A stretch of DNA of 39,587 bases, from the IMG/VR virus record IMGVR_UViG_3300006790_000007, positions 1 to 39,587 of that record. One strand, given 5' to 3'. This stretch comes from a virus. The position numbers were made by a program, and so were the translations under genes. Shown here piece after piece: positions 21,931-29,704 of the stretch; within the stretch, counting starts at the first letter, position 1, and every line of letters starts with the position of its first letter. The notes under the pieces are model-generated. The model worked only from the letters and a program-made list of their open reading frames with translations, was not told where the DNA came from and did no database searches.

Positions 21931-24467
21931 TGGCAGAGACTAGAGAAATATTAATTGAAATAGAGGTTGATAACAATAAGGCTCAACAAAACTTAGAGCG
22001 TACTACTAGCCAGCTTCGCGTATTACAGAATGAACGCAAAGAACTTAATAAGCAAGTACAACAAAGTTCAGCACAATTAAAAGCAGAAGGAACTACTAGA
22101 GCAGCTGTTAATAAAAGAATAGTTGAAAACGAGTTAGCTACTAAAAGATTAAGAGGGGAAAGAAACAAAGCTATAAAAGAAGTTAACTTAGAAAACAACT
22201 CTTTAAACGCATTGCGTAATAACCTTTCTAAATTAACAGCAGAAAGAAACAATATAAACACTGGAACAAAAGAAGGGGCTGCTAGATTTGCTGAATTAAC
22301 AGAGCAGATAAAGAACCAAAATGAAGAGATTAGTAAACTAGAGCAGGCTGGTGGAGACTTTAGAAGAAACGTTGGTAACTATGGTGCTGCATTAGATGGC
22401 GTTAAAGGTGTTATAGGTGGTGTTACTGCTGCTTTTGGTGCTTTAACAATTGCTGTCGGTGTTATTACTACTTTGTTTGAAGCTGTTAGAACCGCTTTAA
22501 GTAGATCTGAAAAAGGTAGTTTATTGTTACAAAAAGCTACTAATGCATTGAGTGCTACATTTGATGTTCTGGTTGGTTTATTGACTAAAGTAGCAGAGGG
22601 GTTGATATTTGCTTTTGAAGAGCCACAAACAGCACTACAAAATTTTGGAGATTCAGTACAATCTTTTGTATTAGATAGAATTAATGCCGTTGTAGATGGG
22701 TTAGGGCTTTTAGGTGATGCTATACAAAAAGTTTTTAAGGGAGACTTTGAAGGGGCTTTAGATGCTGCTGCTGAAGGTTCTAAGAAGTTGTTTATAGAGT
22801 CTAGTGTTTTATATGGTCTTTATGATGAAGCTACTGAAGTTGTAGGAGAGTTAGTTACAGAATTAAACACTCAAACAACAGCTTTAAACGCGGTTACTGA
22901 TGCTCAAAACGCATACGCTATTAGTTTAGCTCAGTCTACTGTAGCTTTAGCTCAATTATCTAAACAAGAGGAAGAGTATAATGCTATCGCTGATGATGCT
23001 ACGCTTTCATTCAAAGAGCGTACCGCTGCTGCTGATGAAGCCAGAAAAGCAAGTATATCAAGATCTGAGGTTGAATTAGATTTAGCTAGGCAAGAATTAG
23101 ATATTGTAAACAAACGTATTAAGGCAAATAGAGATTTAGGAATAGAAACTCAAAATGCTTTAAGACAAGAACAAGCTGAAGCTTTAGCAAAAGTAATTGA
23201 TGCTGAAAGAGAATTAACTTCTGTACAATTCGAAAACGATAAACTTAATAGGGAGCTAAGACAAGATACATTAGAAAAGAACTTAGATATATTAATTGAT
23301 GGTTTTGATGTTCAGAAGTCTATTAATGAAAGACTAATAGCAGATGAAAAGCTAACCTTAGATGAAAGACAAAAAATAGCTAATGAAACACAGCGATTAG
23401 GTCAAGAATCTTTTGATGCACAGATAGCAACTATTCAACAGTTTACAGATCAACAAGTAAATGCTAATGAATTAATAAGTGAATCTAATGCTACTGTTTT
23501 ACAAGAAAGAATAAGAGGCTTAGAGTTAAGTGAGGTTATTGAGGGTAGATTATTTGAGGTTATTAAAGAGCGTCAAATAGCTGAGCAGGATTTTGCTGAA
23601 ACACAAGCCACTTTATCTGATCAAAGAGCTGAAAGAGAACAGAGAGAAAGAGAAGCAGCTTTAGAGTTAAGAGAGTTTGAATTAGAGCAGAAGCAATTTG
23701 ACTTAGAGGCTGAGATACAGCTAGAAAGAGATAAATCAGCACTACTTTTAGAAAATGAAAGACTTACAGAAAGTGAAAGACAATTAATAAGAGAGCAGTC
23801 TGATAAAAGAATAGCAGAACTACAAAGAAGATTCACAGACGAAACAACAAGAGAGCAACAAAGACAAATACAACAAACTGCTGGAGTGTTTGGAGATCTT
23901 AACACCGCTTTAAACGCTATCGGTGTTGATTTTAAAGCCTTTGCTATTGCTCAGGCAGTAACAGACACATACGCAGCTGCGAATGCTGCATTACGTAGTG
24001 GATCAGGGTTATCTCCTATTGCTGGTATTGCTGCTGCTGCTGCTGCTATCGGTACAGGTCTTGCTAACGTTGCTAGAATCACTTCTACTAAGTTTGCTAA
24101 CGGTGGACTAGTTAACGGGCCTTCTCACGCTAATGGAGGTGTTAAATTCGCTGTAGGCGGTCAAGTAAACGAATTAGAAGGAGGTGAAGCAGTAATCAAT
24201 AAAAGAAGTACAGCAATGTTTAAACCATTACTATCTAGGCTTAATGTAGCTGGTGGTGGTGTTAAATTTGCTGATGGAGGTATAACTAAATTTCAAACAG
24301 GAGGGGTTACAGGTTTTGGTACAGCTAATCAGATATCAGCACAGAATGAATCTAACGCATTTATTCAAGATGCCTTGTTAAGCGCGCCAGCACCAGTAGT
24401 AAGCGTTACAGAAATAAATGACGTTCAAGATAGCGTCCAAGTTACAGAACAAACAGCTAGTTTATAA
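21930..24467 (+). CDS. Tape measure protein
   Basis: 845 residues, almost all helical. Coiled coils lie at 10-150 and again at about 380-640 (Q/E/R-rich with heptads, such as EREQREREAALELREFELEQ). A hydrophobic segment at about 158-185 (GVIGGVTAAFGALTIAVGVI) and another near 690-715 could insert into the host membrane. The C-terminal 100 residues are Gly-rich with repeated FANGG/FAVGG/FADGG units, usual in these proteins. Its length predicts a tail of roughly 125 nm (0.15 nm per residue, a known relation). It follows chaperones and baseplate genes in the normal tail order, although the major tail gene lies downstream. Confidence 0.88.
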   Translation: MAETREILIEIEVDNNKAQQNLERTTSQLRVLQNERKELNKQVQQSSAQLKAEGTTRAAVNKRIVENELATKRLRGERNKAIKEVNLENNSLNALRNNLSKLTAERNNINTGTKEGAARFAELTEQIKNQNEEISKLEQAGGDFRRNVGNYGAALDGVKGVIGGVTAAFGALTIAVGVITTLFEAVRTALSRSEKGSLLLQKATNALSATFDVLVGLLTKVAEGLIFAFEEPQTALQNFGDSVQSFVLDRINAVVDGLGLLGDAIQKVFKGDFEGALDAAAEGSKKLFIESSVLYGLYDEATEVVGELVTELNTQTTALNAVTDAQNAYAISLAQSTVALAQLSKQEEEYNAIADDATLSFKERTAAADEARKASISRSEVELDLARQELDIVNKRIKANRDLGIETQNALRQEQAEALAKVIDAERELTSVQFENDKLNRELRQDTLEKNLDILIDGFDVQKSINERLIADEKLTLDERQKIANETQRLGQESFDAQIATIQQFTDQQVNANELISESNATVLQERIRGLELSEVIEGRLFEVIKERQIAEQDFAETQATLSDQRAEREQREREAALELREFELEQKQFDLEAEIQLERDKSALLLENERLTESERQLIREQSDKRIAELQRRFTDETTREQQRQIQQTAGVFGDLNTALNAIGVDFKAFAIAQAVTDTYAAANAALRSGSGLSPIAGIAAAAAAIGTGLANVARITSTKFANGGLVNGPSHANGGVKFAVGGQVNELEGGEAVINKRSTAMFKPLLSRLNVAGGGVKFADGGITKFQTGGVTGFGTANQISAQNESNAFIQDALLSAPAPVVSVTEINDVQDSVQVTEQTASL

Positions 24468-24733
24468 TGGATTACAAGTACTATTACGAAATGTTTAAAA
24501 AGCATACTGATAACGATATCAGTAAAGAACAATTTAATGAAGTGGTTAACTTTGTAGACTCACGCGAGAAGTTAGCGCATACATGGAAGTTTTATCACAT
24601 GGTTTATTCTTTCTATCAAGAATTAGAAAAAGAAGGTAAACTAAAGAAGCAATTAATAGCTGAATGTGTTGACGAGTTTAGAGTAAGTGATGTTACTATT
24701 TTTGGAATACTTAAAGGATTCAGGGATAGTTAA
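24467..24733 (+). CDS. Hypothetical protein downstream of the tape measure
   Basis: 88 residues, helical and charged (MDYKYYYEMFKKHTDNDISKE). It resembles no family I can name. The ATG overlaps the tape-measure stop by 1 base, so it is co-translated with it. The end (RVSDVTIFGILKGFRDS) could be a small HTH-like or protein-binding segment. It is followed by a 69-bp gap and a new promoter box. Confidence 0.65.
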   Translation: MDYKYYYEMFKKHTDNDISKEQFNEVVNFVDSREKLAHTWKFYHMVYSFYQELEKEGKLKKQLIAECVDEFRVSDVTIFGILKGFRDS

Positions 24734-24788
24734 GAAAATGCTTAATTAGAATTAGTCTAAATAAATATAAAGTCTATGTTTTCATTTA

Positions 24789-24796
24789 TACATTTG
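24789..24796 (+). promoter_or_regulatory. Promoter -7 box before the capsid operon
   Basis: TACATTTG matches TAnnTTTG. The expected start of transcription, about 6-7 bases later, falls on the ATG at 24803, which would give a leaderless message for the protease. No TTG is found at the standard upstream distance. Confidence 0.45.
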
Positions 24797-24802
24797 AGGT
24801 GT

Positions 24803-25912
24803 ATGGAGAACTTAGATATATATATACTTCAAAACATTGGTGAGGATGGTGTTTCTGCTGCTTACATTCAGAAGCTATTAGTGCAAAATCCAGAAGCTAA
24901 GAAGGTAAACTTATACATTGACTCTCAAGGCGGTTCTGTCTTTGAGGGGTATTCTATTTACAATCAATTAAAAAACTCAGGTAAATCTATAGATGCTCAT
25001 GTAATCGGGTTCTGTGGTTCTATTGCTACAATGATAGCTTTAGCTGCTGATAACATTTACATGAATGAGCATGGTAGGTTTTTTATTCATAACCCATCAA
25101 CACAAGTACAGGGCGATATTCACGCTATTAATGCTGCTGCTGATGAGTTAGATAAAATTAAGAATGAGTTAGTAAGTCTTTATTACAGTAAAACAGGAAA
25201 AGACAAGGAGTTGATTTCTGATTTAATGGATAAGGAAAAGAACTTTACAGCACAAGAGGCTAAAGAGTTCGGTTTTATCACAAGTATCAAAGAGCCATCG
25301 AAGGCGGTGGCGTTGGTTGAATCTAAATCTAATATTTTAAACATGGACAAAAAAGAGTTAGACCTAACTGTTGAAAATAAAGTCAATAGTTTAGGTGAAA
25401 AGATTCTTGCTAAGATCCAAAACTTGATTTCACCAGAAAATGCGCCCGAAGGCGAAAAGATCATTTTAACCACCGCTGAGGGAGTTGAATTTGATATCTG
25501 GGTTGATGCTATCGAGGGAGAAGATCTAGCAGGGAGAAAGGTAATGAAAATCGTTGCTGGAGAGGTTTCTGAAGAACCAATCGAAGATGGTGAGTACGCT
25601 TTAGCTGACGGTTCAATGATCGTTGTTGCAGAAGGTATGGTAGAATCTATTTCTACACCAGAAGCTGAGGAAGATGTAGAAGCTTTAAAGAAAGAACTAG
25701 AAGAAGCAAAAGCAGCAGCAAACGCAGCTAATGAAGCTTTAGAAAACTTTAAAGCAGAAGCAGAGAAAAAAGAAGAAGAAAACAAAGCAGAGCTTAAAGC
25801 TTTAGCTGAATCAGTTAATGAAATGAAAAATTTAACTGTAGGTGCTAAAGATTCTTTCTTAAATGTAGCAAGTAAAAAACAAACAGATAAATCAGATAAA
25901 TTCTTTAAATAA
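24803..25912 (+). CDS. ClpP-like prohead protease with C-terminal scaffold
   Basis: 369 residues from ATG 24803. A longer frame from ATG 24776 adds MFSFIHLRC, but that stretch overlaps a promoter box and is not part of the fold. Residues 1-190 are a ClpP/SppA-like serine protease: catalytic Ser73 in GFCGSIATMIAL, His96 in FFIHNP, and an Asp in MDKEKNFTAQEAKEFGFI that takes the place of the third residue. From about 260 a charged coiled coil (ALKKELEEAKAAANAANEAL onward) is the likely scaffold, cut out during maturation. It directly precedes the major capsid gene with a 1-base overlap, the standard protease-scaffold-capsid order. Confidence 0.88.
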   Translation: MENLDIYILQNIGEDGVSAAYIQKLLVQNPEAKKVNLYIDSQGGSVFEGYSIYNQLKNSGKSIDAHVIGFCGSIATMIALAADNIYMNEHGRFFIHNPSTQVQGDIHAINAAADELDKIKNELVSLYYSKTGKDKELISDLMDKEKNFTAQEAKEFGFITSIKEPSKAVALVESKSNILNMDKKELDLTVENKVNSLGEKILAKIQNLISPENAPEGEKIILTTAEGVEFDIWVDAIEGEDLAGRKVMKIVAGEVSEEPIEDGEYALADGSMIVVAEGMVESISTPEAEEDVEALKKELEEAKAAANAANEALENFKAEAEKKEEENKAELKALAESVNEMKNLTVGAKDSFLNVASKKQTDKSDKFFK

Positions 25913-26901
25913 TGAGTGACGTAGTATTAAACGCAAATTTAAACTATACTTGGAATGGGGAAGTTCCAAGAGAAGTTTTTCTGGATCCAACGGTTCAGAC
26001 TCCAGATATTCAAAATCTATTTACAATCCAACAAAGAGTAAAATCTAAATGGCAAATCCATACGGCTGCTGCTCTTAATAAAGTAACTAAAGCTGATGAT
26101 GGTTGTGGGCTTTCTGATACTGGTACAGGTATCGATATTACAAACACAACTTTAGAAGTAGCTGACTTAGAAATTTATTTAACTCAGTGTGCGGATGTAT
26201 TCAAAGATGAAGTATGGGAAACTTCATTAAAAACAGGAACGGCTATCAATGACCTTTCAGGTACTGATATCCAAAGAAACATCATCCAGCCTTTAATCTC
26301 TGATGTGGCTGCTAGAGATATGTTTAGAATCCTTTCTTTTGGGGATACTGGTTCTGGTGATCCAGATATTAACCAATTAGATGGTCTTTGGACTAAAATG
26401 ATTGCAGGTGTTGCTTCTTACTGTGTTGATCAGTCTTCTGTTTCTTTCGGTGCAACTTTAACTGATGGTGAAGCGTTGAGTGGACTTAAAGCATCTTATG
26501 AAGAGGCTGCAATTGTGTTAAAGCAAAAATCTAACACTGAGAAGGCATTCTATGTAACTGGTTCTGTATTTGAGAACTACCAAGCATCTTTAGAGACTAA
26601 AGAAGGTACTGAAGCAGGATGGAAAGTTATCCAAGACGGTGTACAAAGATTATACTACAGAGGTATTGAGGTAATCCCTGTTTACGCATGGGATGAAACA
26701 ATTGCTGCTGATGGCTTATCTAACCCTCACAGAATCCTTTACACTACTAAGGCTAACCATATCGCTGGATTCGATGTATCAAGAGATGCAATGTCTATTA
26801 AAACTTGGTACTCAGATGATGACGATATCATGAAGTACTTGACTAGATATAAAATGGGATATCAATATATCCACTGTGATTTACAAATTATAACTATTTA
26901 A
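25912..26901 (+). CDS. Major capsid protein
   Basis: 329 residues directly after the protease/scaffold gene, so the role is strongly suggested by place. The mixed alpha/beta sequence (FTIQQRVKSKWQIHTAAAL, FKDEVWETSLKTG, EEAAIVLKQKSNTEKAFYVT, IEVIPVYAWDE) fits the HK97 fold. The codons look more optimal than in neighbouring genes (ATCC, GTATTC), as expected for an abundant protein. No signal of a separate N-terminal delta domain; the scaffold lies in the upstream protein. Confidence 0.75.
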   Translation: MSDVVLNANLNYTWNGEVPREVFLDPTVQTPDIQNLFTIQQRVKSKWQIHTAAALNKVTKADDGCGLSDTGTGIDITNTTLEVADLEIYLTQCADVFKDEVWETSLKTGTAINDLSGTDIQRNIIQPLISDVAARDMFRILSFGDTGSGDPDINQLDGLWTKMIAGVASYCVDQSSVSFGATLTDGEALSGLKASYEEAAIVLKQKSNTEKAFYVTGSVFENYQASLETKEGTEAGWKVIQDGVQRLYYRGIEVIPVYAWDETIAADGLSNPHRILYTTKANHIAGFDVSRDAMSIKTWYSDDDDIMKYLTRYKMGYQYIHCDLQIITI

Positions 26902-26902
26902 T

Positions 26903-27457
26903 ATGCCAGTTTGTTTAATTAATAATGGTGTAGAAGCGGATTGCGATGATCTTCGGGCAACTGGAGGTCTGCGAGCCGATCTATACGTTGCTAACCTAAG
27001 TGATATTTTGTCTTATACCGTTGATGTAGACGGTTATATTACAGCTATTACTTTCGAGCAATACGCAGGATTATATAAGTTTAGTTCTAAAAACAACTCA
27101 CATACTGCTGGTTATACCGCTGCTGTGGGGGCTGCTGGTGCTAACACTTATTTCAATCACAATGTTGTCGCTAAGTTCTTTGCTACAACTCCTACTGATG
27201 ATCAGGTTGTAGAAGATATGACTGTTGCAGATGTAGTATTTATTGTAGAGACTAAGAATAAACGCTTTAAAGCTTACGGAATTGATTCAGGTTGTCAAAT
27301 GACAGAGGCAGAGCAGAATTCAGGTCAAGAAGGAGCAAGTGATATTACTGATACGCTTACATTCTTAGGAGAGGAAAGAAAACTTCCTCAAAGAGTTTTA
27401 GACACAGATTACGCCACTACTAAGGCTTTGCTAGAGTCTTATGTTGTAACTCCATAA
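26903..27457 (+). CDS. Probable major tail protein
   Basis: 184 residues, 1 base after the capsid gene. It is a beta-rich sequence with conserved Ala/Gly strands (LSYTVDVDGYITAITFEQYAGLYKF, FFATTPTDDQVVEDM, VVFIVETKNKRFKAYGID) and a helix near the C-terminus, as in tail-tube proteins. Last gene before a terminator shared with the minus-strand genes. A head-decoration role is possible. Confidence 0.55.
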   Translation: MPVCLINNGVEADCDDLRATGGLRADLYVANLSDILSYTVDVDGYITAITFEQYAGLYKFSSKNNSHTAGYTAAVGAAGANTYFNHNVVAKFFATTPTDDQVVEDMTVADVVFIVETKNKRFKAYGIDSGCQMTEAEQNSGQEGASDITDTLTFLGEERKLPQRVLDTDYATTKALLESYVVTP

Positions 27458-27479
27458 TAATCCATAACTAGCGAAAAAA

Positions 27480-27506
27480 GGGCTATCCATTAGGGTAGCC
27501 TTTTTT
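27480..27506. terminator. Bidirectional terminator between converging operons
   Basis: GGCTATCC (27481-27488), loop ATTA and GGGTAGCC (27493-27500), one G-U pair, with T6 on the right and an A-run (27475-27479) on the left, so it works on both strands. It ends the capsid operon from the left and the minus-strand genes from the right. Confidence 0.85.
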
Positions 27507-27508
27507 GT

Positions 27509-27733
27509 TTAAAACGGTGTTTTTTCTTTAGGTATAAGCTCTAAGTGTTTTCTAAGTTTATCTAATGTATAAAACTTACCTTTAACAGTATACCCAATAC
27601 TATAACCTATCATACATTTTTTTAGTACTCTACCAGTTTTAGCATTTATTAATTTACCGCATTCAGTAAACTTATAATTATGAGCGAATTTTATACGCCA
27701 TTTTAAATTATAACTTATTGAGTATCTGTCCAT
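27509..27733 (-). CDS. Small phage protein with 'KFYTLDKLRKHL' end
   Basis: 74 basic residues. The N-terminal half (WRIKFAHNYKFTECGKLIN) and C-terminal GYTVKGKFYTLDKLRKHL match a family of small proteins seen in Bacteroidota phages. A similar end, GYYLDGKFYSLKKLKN, occurs in the gene at 37412, so two members exist in this genome. The function is unknown; the layout recalls small DNA-binding modules of homing endonucleases. Last gene of the minus-strand group. Confidence 0.7.
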   Translation of the reverse strand: MDRYSISYNLKWRIKFAHNYKFTECGKLINAKTGRVLKKCMIGYSIGYTVKGKFYTLDKLRKHLELIPKEKTPF

Positions 27734-27776
27734 TTTGATTAAGTAAAATTACACATACAGAACTGTTATAGGTCAT
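27734..27776 (-). repeat. attC-like site C (reduced)
   Basis: In the direction of the minus genes it reads GACCTATAACAGTTCTGTATG then TGTAATTTTACTTAATC. It has a TATAAC left core (27765-27770 on plus) directly after the upstream stop codon, and its right part resembles that of site F (CACAGTAATTTTAACG). The right core GTTRTA is lost. It looks like a decayed member of the same site family. Confidence 0.35.
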
Positions 27777-28109
27777 TTAAAACGCATCCATTAATTTTCG
27801 TAATTCGTTTTCTTCTCTCTGTTCTCTCTTTTGTATTGATTCCTTTCTTAGTTTTTCAGCTTCCTCTTCTTCATTTACCCATTCATCAATTTTGGATTCG
27901 ACAAAGTTTTTAATTTTCTTATTTGTTTTATCAAAACTCTGTCTACATCTATCGTTAGATATTTCCCATAAAATGTGGTGTCTTTTACCATTTTCATCCT
28001 TAATGTAAACCGATAAAGAGTCAGAAACATCACCAGTATCGAATGATATTTTTATCTTCTCGTTTTCAAAAACTTTATCTATCTTTAATTTTGAAATATT
28101 TACTCCCAT
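27777..28109 (-). CDS. Hypothetical protein of the cassette-like array
   Basis: 110 residues from the ATG at 28109 (MGVNISKLKIDKVF); a longer frame to 28145 only reads back into the palindrome upstream. The N-terminal 70 residues look like a small beta domain (IKISFDTGDVSDSLSVYIKD); the rest is a charged helix (EEEEAEKLRKESIQKREQRE). Not recognised. It runs against the direction of the surrounding structural genes and is flanked by attC-like sites C and D. Confidence 0.7.
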   Translation of the reverse strand: MGVNISKLKIDKVFENEKIKISFDTGDVSDSLSVYIKDENGKRHHILWEISNDRCRQSFDKTNKKIKNFVESKIDEWVNEEEEAEKLRKESIQKREQREENELRKLMDAF

Positions 28110-28120
28110 AATATAAAGTC

Positions 28121-28219
28121 GCCCTATAACAATATCTAAAACCAAGTAGGGCTTTTAAACTCGGCGGTAGACTTTAGGGTTATTACTGCCCTACCAGTTT
28201 TTAGATTAAGCGTTATGCC
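28121..28219 (-). repeat. attC-like palindrome, site D
   Basis: Plus-strand coordinates: outer core TATAAC (28125-28130) facing GTTATG (28212-28217). The stems are ATCTAAAA (28134-28141) with TTTTAGAT (28199-28206) and GTAGGGC (28146-28152) with GCCCTAC (28188-28194), with a 4-base internal loop between them. It lies between a stop codon and the next start. This is the longest and clearest of the set and has the two-stem shape of an attC site. Confidence 0.65.
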
Positions 28220-28223
28220 TAAT

Positions 28224-28520
28224 TTACATTTCACAAAAAGATGCTTCATCGACATACCACACAGAGTCATCAAGTTTTTCAGAAGCAAATACTGATTCAG
28301 CATCTTCTTCTTTCCAAAATAGAGAGTATACCTCATTATTAGAATACTTAAATATTCCATAAACACTAGGCATAACACTATGTATGTCGTTAGTTTTATT
28401 TCCTAACTCATATGCTTTATTCATCGCTTTCATTATTAAGTCAATTTGTGCTTGACTTTCTTGGTGGGCTATATCTGTACCCCAAATATTACCTAGTATT
28501 TCTAAAAACTTTTCTTCCAT
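28224..28520 (-). CDS. Hypothetical protein of the cassette-like array
   Basis: 98 acidic residues (MEEKFLEILGNIWGTDIAH...). The N-terminal half is helical; the C-terminal half has beta-like aromatic strands (VYGIFKYSNNEVYSLFWKEED, VWYVDEASF). No family recognised. It ends 4 bases before site D and starts just after site E, so gene plus site is about 0.4 kb, a usual cassette size. Confidence 0.7.
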   Translation of the reverse strand: MEEKFLEILGNIWGTDIAHQESQAQIDLIMKAMNKAYELGNKTNDIHSVMPSVYGIFKYSNNEVYSLFWKEEDAESVFASEKLDDSVWYVDEASFCEM

Positions 28521-28584
28521 TTCTTACTTATTTAACCGTAAATAAAACCACCGCATACACTTAACATTGTAGGCAATACCACTG
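28521..28584 (-). repeat. attC-like site E
   Basis: In the direction of the genes it reads GTATTGCCTACAATGTTAAG then TGTATGCGGTGGTTTTATTT. It aligns with site F over most of its length. Where F has TGTG paired with CACA, E has GCC paired with GGT, so base changes on one arm are matched on the other. The core is degenerate (CTACAAT). Confidence 0.45.
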
Positions 28585-28842
28585 CTAATCAAGGTTCATT
28601 GCTTTACAACCATCGCATTGTTTGTCGCAAGGCTTATTTTTTCTACCAAAGTCGTATAATTCGCAATGGTACTGTTCGCTTCGCCCTACAACATTGGCTA
28701 TACCCAATAATTTTAACTTAGCTTCGTGGTATAATTCCATTTGTTCAATCCATTGTTCTCCAGTGTAATATTGGTTGTGTACTTCTACGTCAACACCAAA
28801 CCTACTTCGAAGGTCTTTTGCTATAAATTCTTTTGCTGTCAT
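28585..28842 (-). CDS. Hypothetical protein with C-terminal Cys cluster
   Basis: 85 residues. The start MTAKEFIAKDLRSRFG is followed by a helical middle (EQWIEQMELYHEAKLK) and an end with clustered Cys (CELYDFGRKNKPCDKQCDGCK). The Cys group could bind a metal. Proteins with the MTAKEF start and similar size occur often in Flavobacteriia as small stand-alone genes. Function unknown. Attached to sites E and F on either side. Confidence 0.65.
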   Translation of the reverse strand: MTAKEFIAKDLRSRFGVDVEVHNQYYTGEQWIEQMELYHEAKLKLLGIANVVGRSEQYHCELYDFGRKNKPCDKQCDGCKAMNLD

Positions 28843-28901
28843 TGTTTCTGTCTTTTAAGTCGTTAAAATTACTGTGCATAGCCTTAGCGTTGTACACAAT
28901 A
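28843..28901 (-). repeat. attC-like site F
   Basis: In gene direction: TATTGTGTACAACGCTAAGG then CTATGCACAGTAATTTTAACG. The left core TACAAC (plus GTTGTA at 28889-28894) is intact. TGTG pairs with CACA. Its left half is nearly the same as the left half of site G, and its right half resembles that of site G. Confidence 0.5.
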
Positions 28902-29315
28902 CTACTCTGTACCTAACCTTTTAAGTTTCTGCACCAAATGTAAAGCAAGGGTCATATACTCTTTAACTTGTTCATCGGTTGGTAAGTCATAGTCGTAACT
29001 ACTAATCGCTTGAAGAGTATCGCAACCACTACAACTCCCATAGTAAGTATCAGTCATCACATAATCTTCTACACTAGGTTGGTAGGTGTCAGTTGGTATT
29101 ATAAATATTTGTGTGCCTTGATAATCACCATCATCAATTACAGTCATTTTATCTAAATCCCAACCGCTATAATCGGTTGCTTCAGGTATGCATAATTCAA
29201 ATACCTTTTTCACAATAGTTTCATAACTATCATATTCATCTTGTTTTGTCGTTTTGAAATACTCTTCAAGCTTATGCTTGTTTTCTTCCCATTGCTTTAC
29301 TAATTCTGTTATCAT
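28902..29315 (-). CDS. Conserved phage/cassette protein with 'YYGSCSGCDTLQ'
   Basis: 137 acidic residues. The segment YYGSCSGCDTLQAISSYDYD (about residues 91-110) is a conserved Cys-x-x-Cys region I have seen in small hypothetical proteins of phages and mobile regions; the tail EQVKEYMTLALHLVQKLKRL is also part of that family. GDYQGTQIFIIPTDTYQPSVEDYV is the strand-rich core. Molecular function is unknown. The start ATG comes after an A/T leader, and it is bounded by sites F and G. Confidence 0.75.
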   Translation of the reverse strand: MITELVKQWEENKHKLEEYFKTTKQDEYDSYETIVKKVFELCIPEATDYSGWDLDKMTVIDDGDYQGTQIFIIPTDTYQPSVEDYVMTDTYYGSCSGCDTLQAISSYDYDLPTDEQVKEYMTLALHLVQKLKRLGTE

Positions 29316-29345
29316 AATTTTATTTTTAGTTCATTAATTCCGTAC

Positions 29346-29406
29346 TGTGTACAACATTGTATATAAGCCATACAAGTACAGGCTCATATACTAAACGTTG
29401 TACACA
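29346..29406 (-). repeat. attC-like palindrome, site G
   Basis: Plus coordinates: TGTGTACAAC (29346-29355) and GTTGTACACA (29397-29406) are a perfect 10-bp outer stem; GTATATAAGCC (29359-29369) and GGCTCATATAC (29381-29391) form an inner 11-bp stem with one G-U on the gene strand; 3 and 5 unpaired bases separate the stems, with an 11-base loop. The outer stem contains the TACAAC/GTTGTA core. This is closest to the textbook attC shape (R box, spacer, L box, loop). Confidence 0.7.
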
Positions 29407-29409
29407 ATA

Positions 29410-29595
29410 CTATTTTTCAAGTTCTTGTCTTACCCCTTTCCAAAAATTTTGTCTTGCATTCCACATTTCCCAGTCATTGTCATACCCACAATAACAAATT
29501 TCATTTTCATACTCTTCTATTATTTCATCAACCACATTAACAGCATTTTTTCCGAATTTGTCATTTAAGTGTTTTGCTTTTTCTATTATATTCAT
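29410..29595 (-). CDS. Small hypothetical protein, first of the array
   Basis: 61 residues, acidic, with aromatic/Cys stretch CYCGYDNDWEMWNARQNFW. Not recognised. It is the first gene after the minus-strand promoter at 29734-29705 and lies between sites H and G, so it would be the best expressed cassette. The A/T-rich leader before the ATG (29593-29595) fits translation in Bacteroidota. Confidence 0.65.
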   Translation of the reverse strand: MNIIEKAKHLNDKFGKNAVNVVDEIIEEYENEICYCGYDNDWEMWNARQNFWKGVRQELEK

Positions 29596-29623
29596 AAGTT
29601 TTATTTATTAAGTCCGTACTGTT

Positions 29624-29673
29624 TACAACACGACCTAAACAGCATTAAAACTCAGTTTAGCCAGAGCGTTATA
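29624..29673 (-). repeat. attC/attI-like site H at the head of the array
   Basis: Plus coordinates: outer core TACAAC (29624-29629) with GTTATA (29668-29673), inner stem CTAAAC (29635-29640) with GTTTAG (29655-29660). It shares GTTGTAnACAGTACGGA in gene direction with site G. It stands between the minus-strand promoter and the first small gene, the place of attI in an integron. Confidence 0.5.
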
Positions 29674-29704
29674 TCGACTTGATTTTATTTATTTAGTTAC
29701 ATCA

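Noticed and set aside
23621-23905. Minus-strand frame inside the tape-measure gene
   Set aside because: Cys/Ser/Leu-rich composition is the mirror of Glu/Gln/Arg coiled-coil codons; not a real protein.
25183-25785. A 200-residue open frame on the minus strand inside the protease/scaffold gene
   Set aside because: It is Ser/Ala/Phe-rich in the way expected of the complement of an Ala/Glu/Lys-rich coiled coil, and the plus-strand frame has clear protease motifs.
27734-29673. CRISPR array
   Set aside because: The repeated palindromes are spaced by genes of varied length, differ in sequence, and no regular spacers or cas genes are present.
27734-29673. Classical integron attC sites with strict RYYYAAC/GTTRRRY core
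   Set aside because: The cores here are TAYAAC/GTTRTA or degenerate, and no integron integrase is in the window; therefore called attC-like only.
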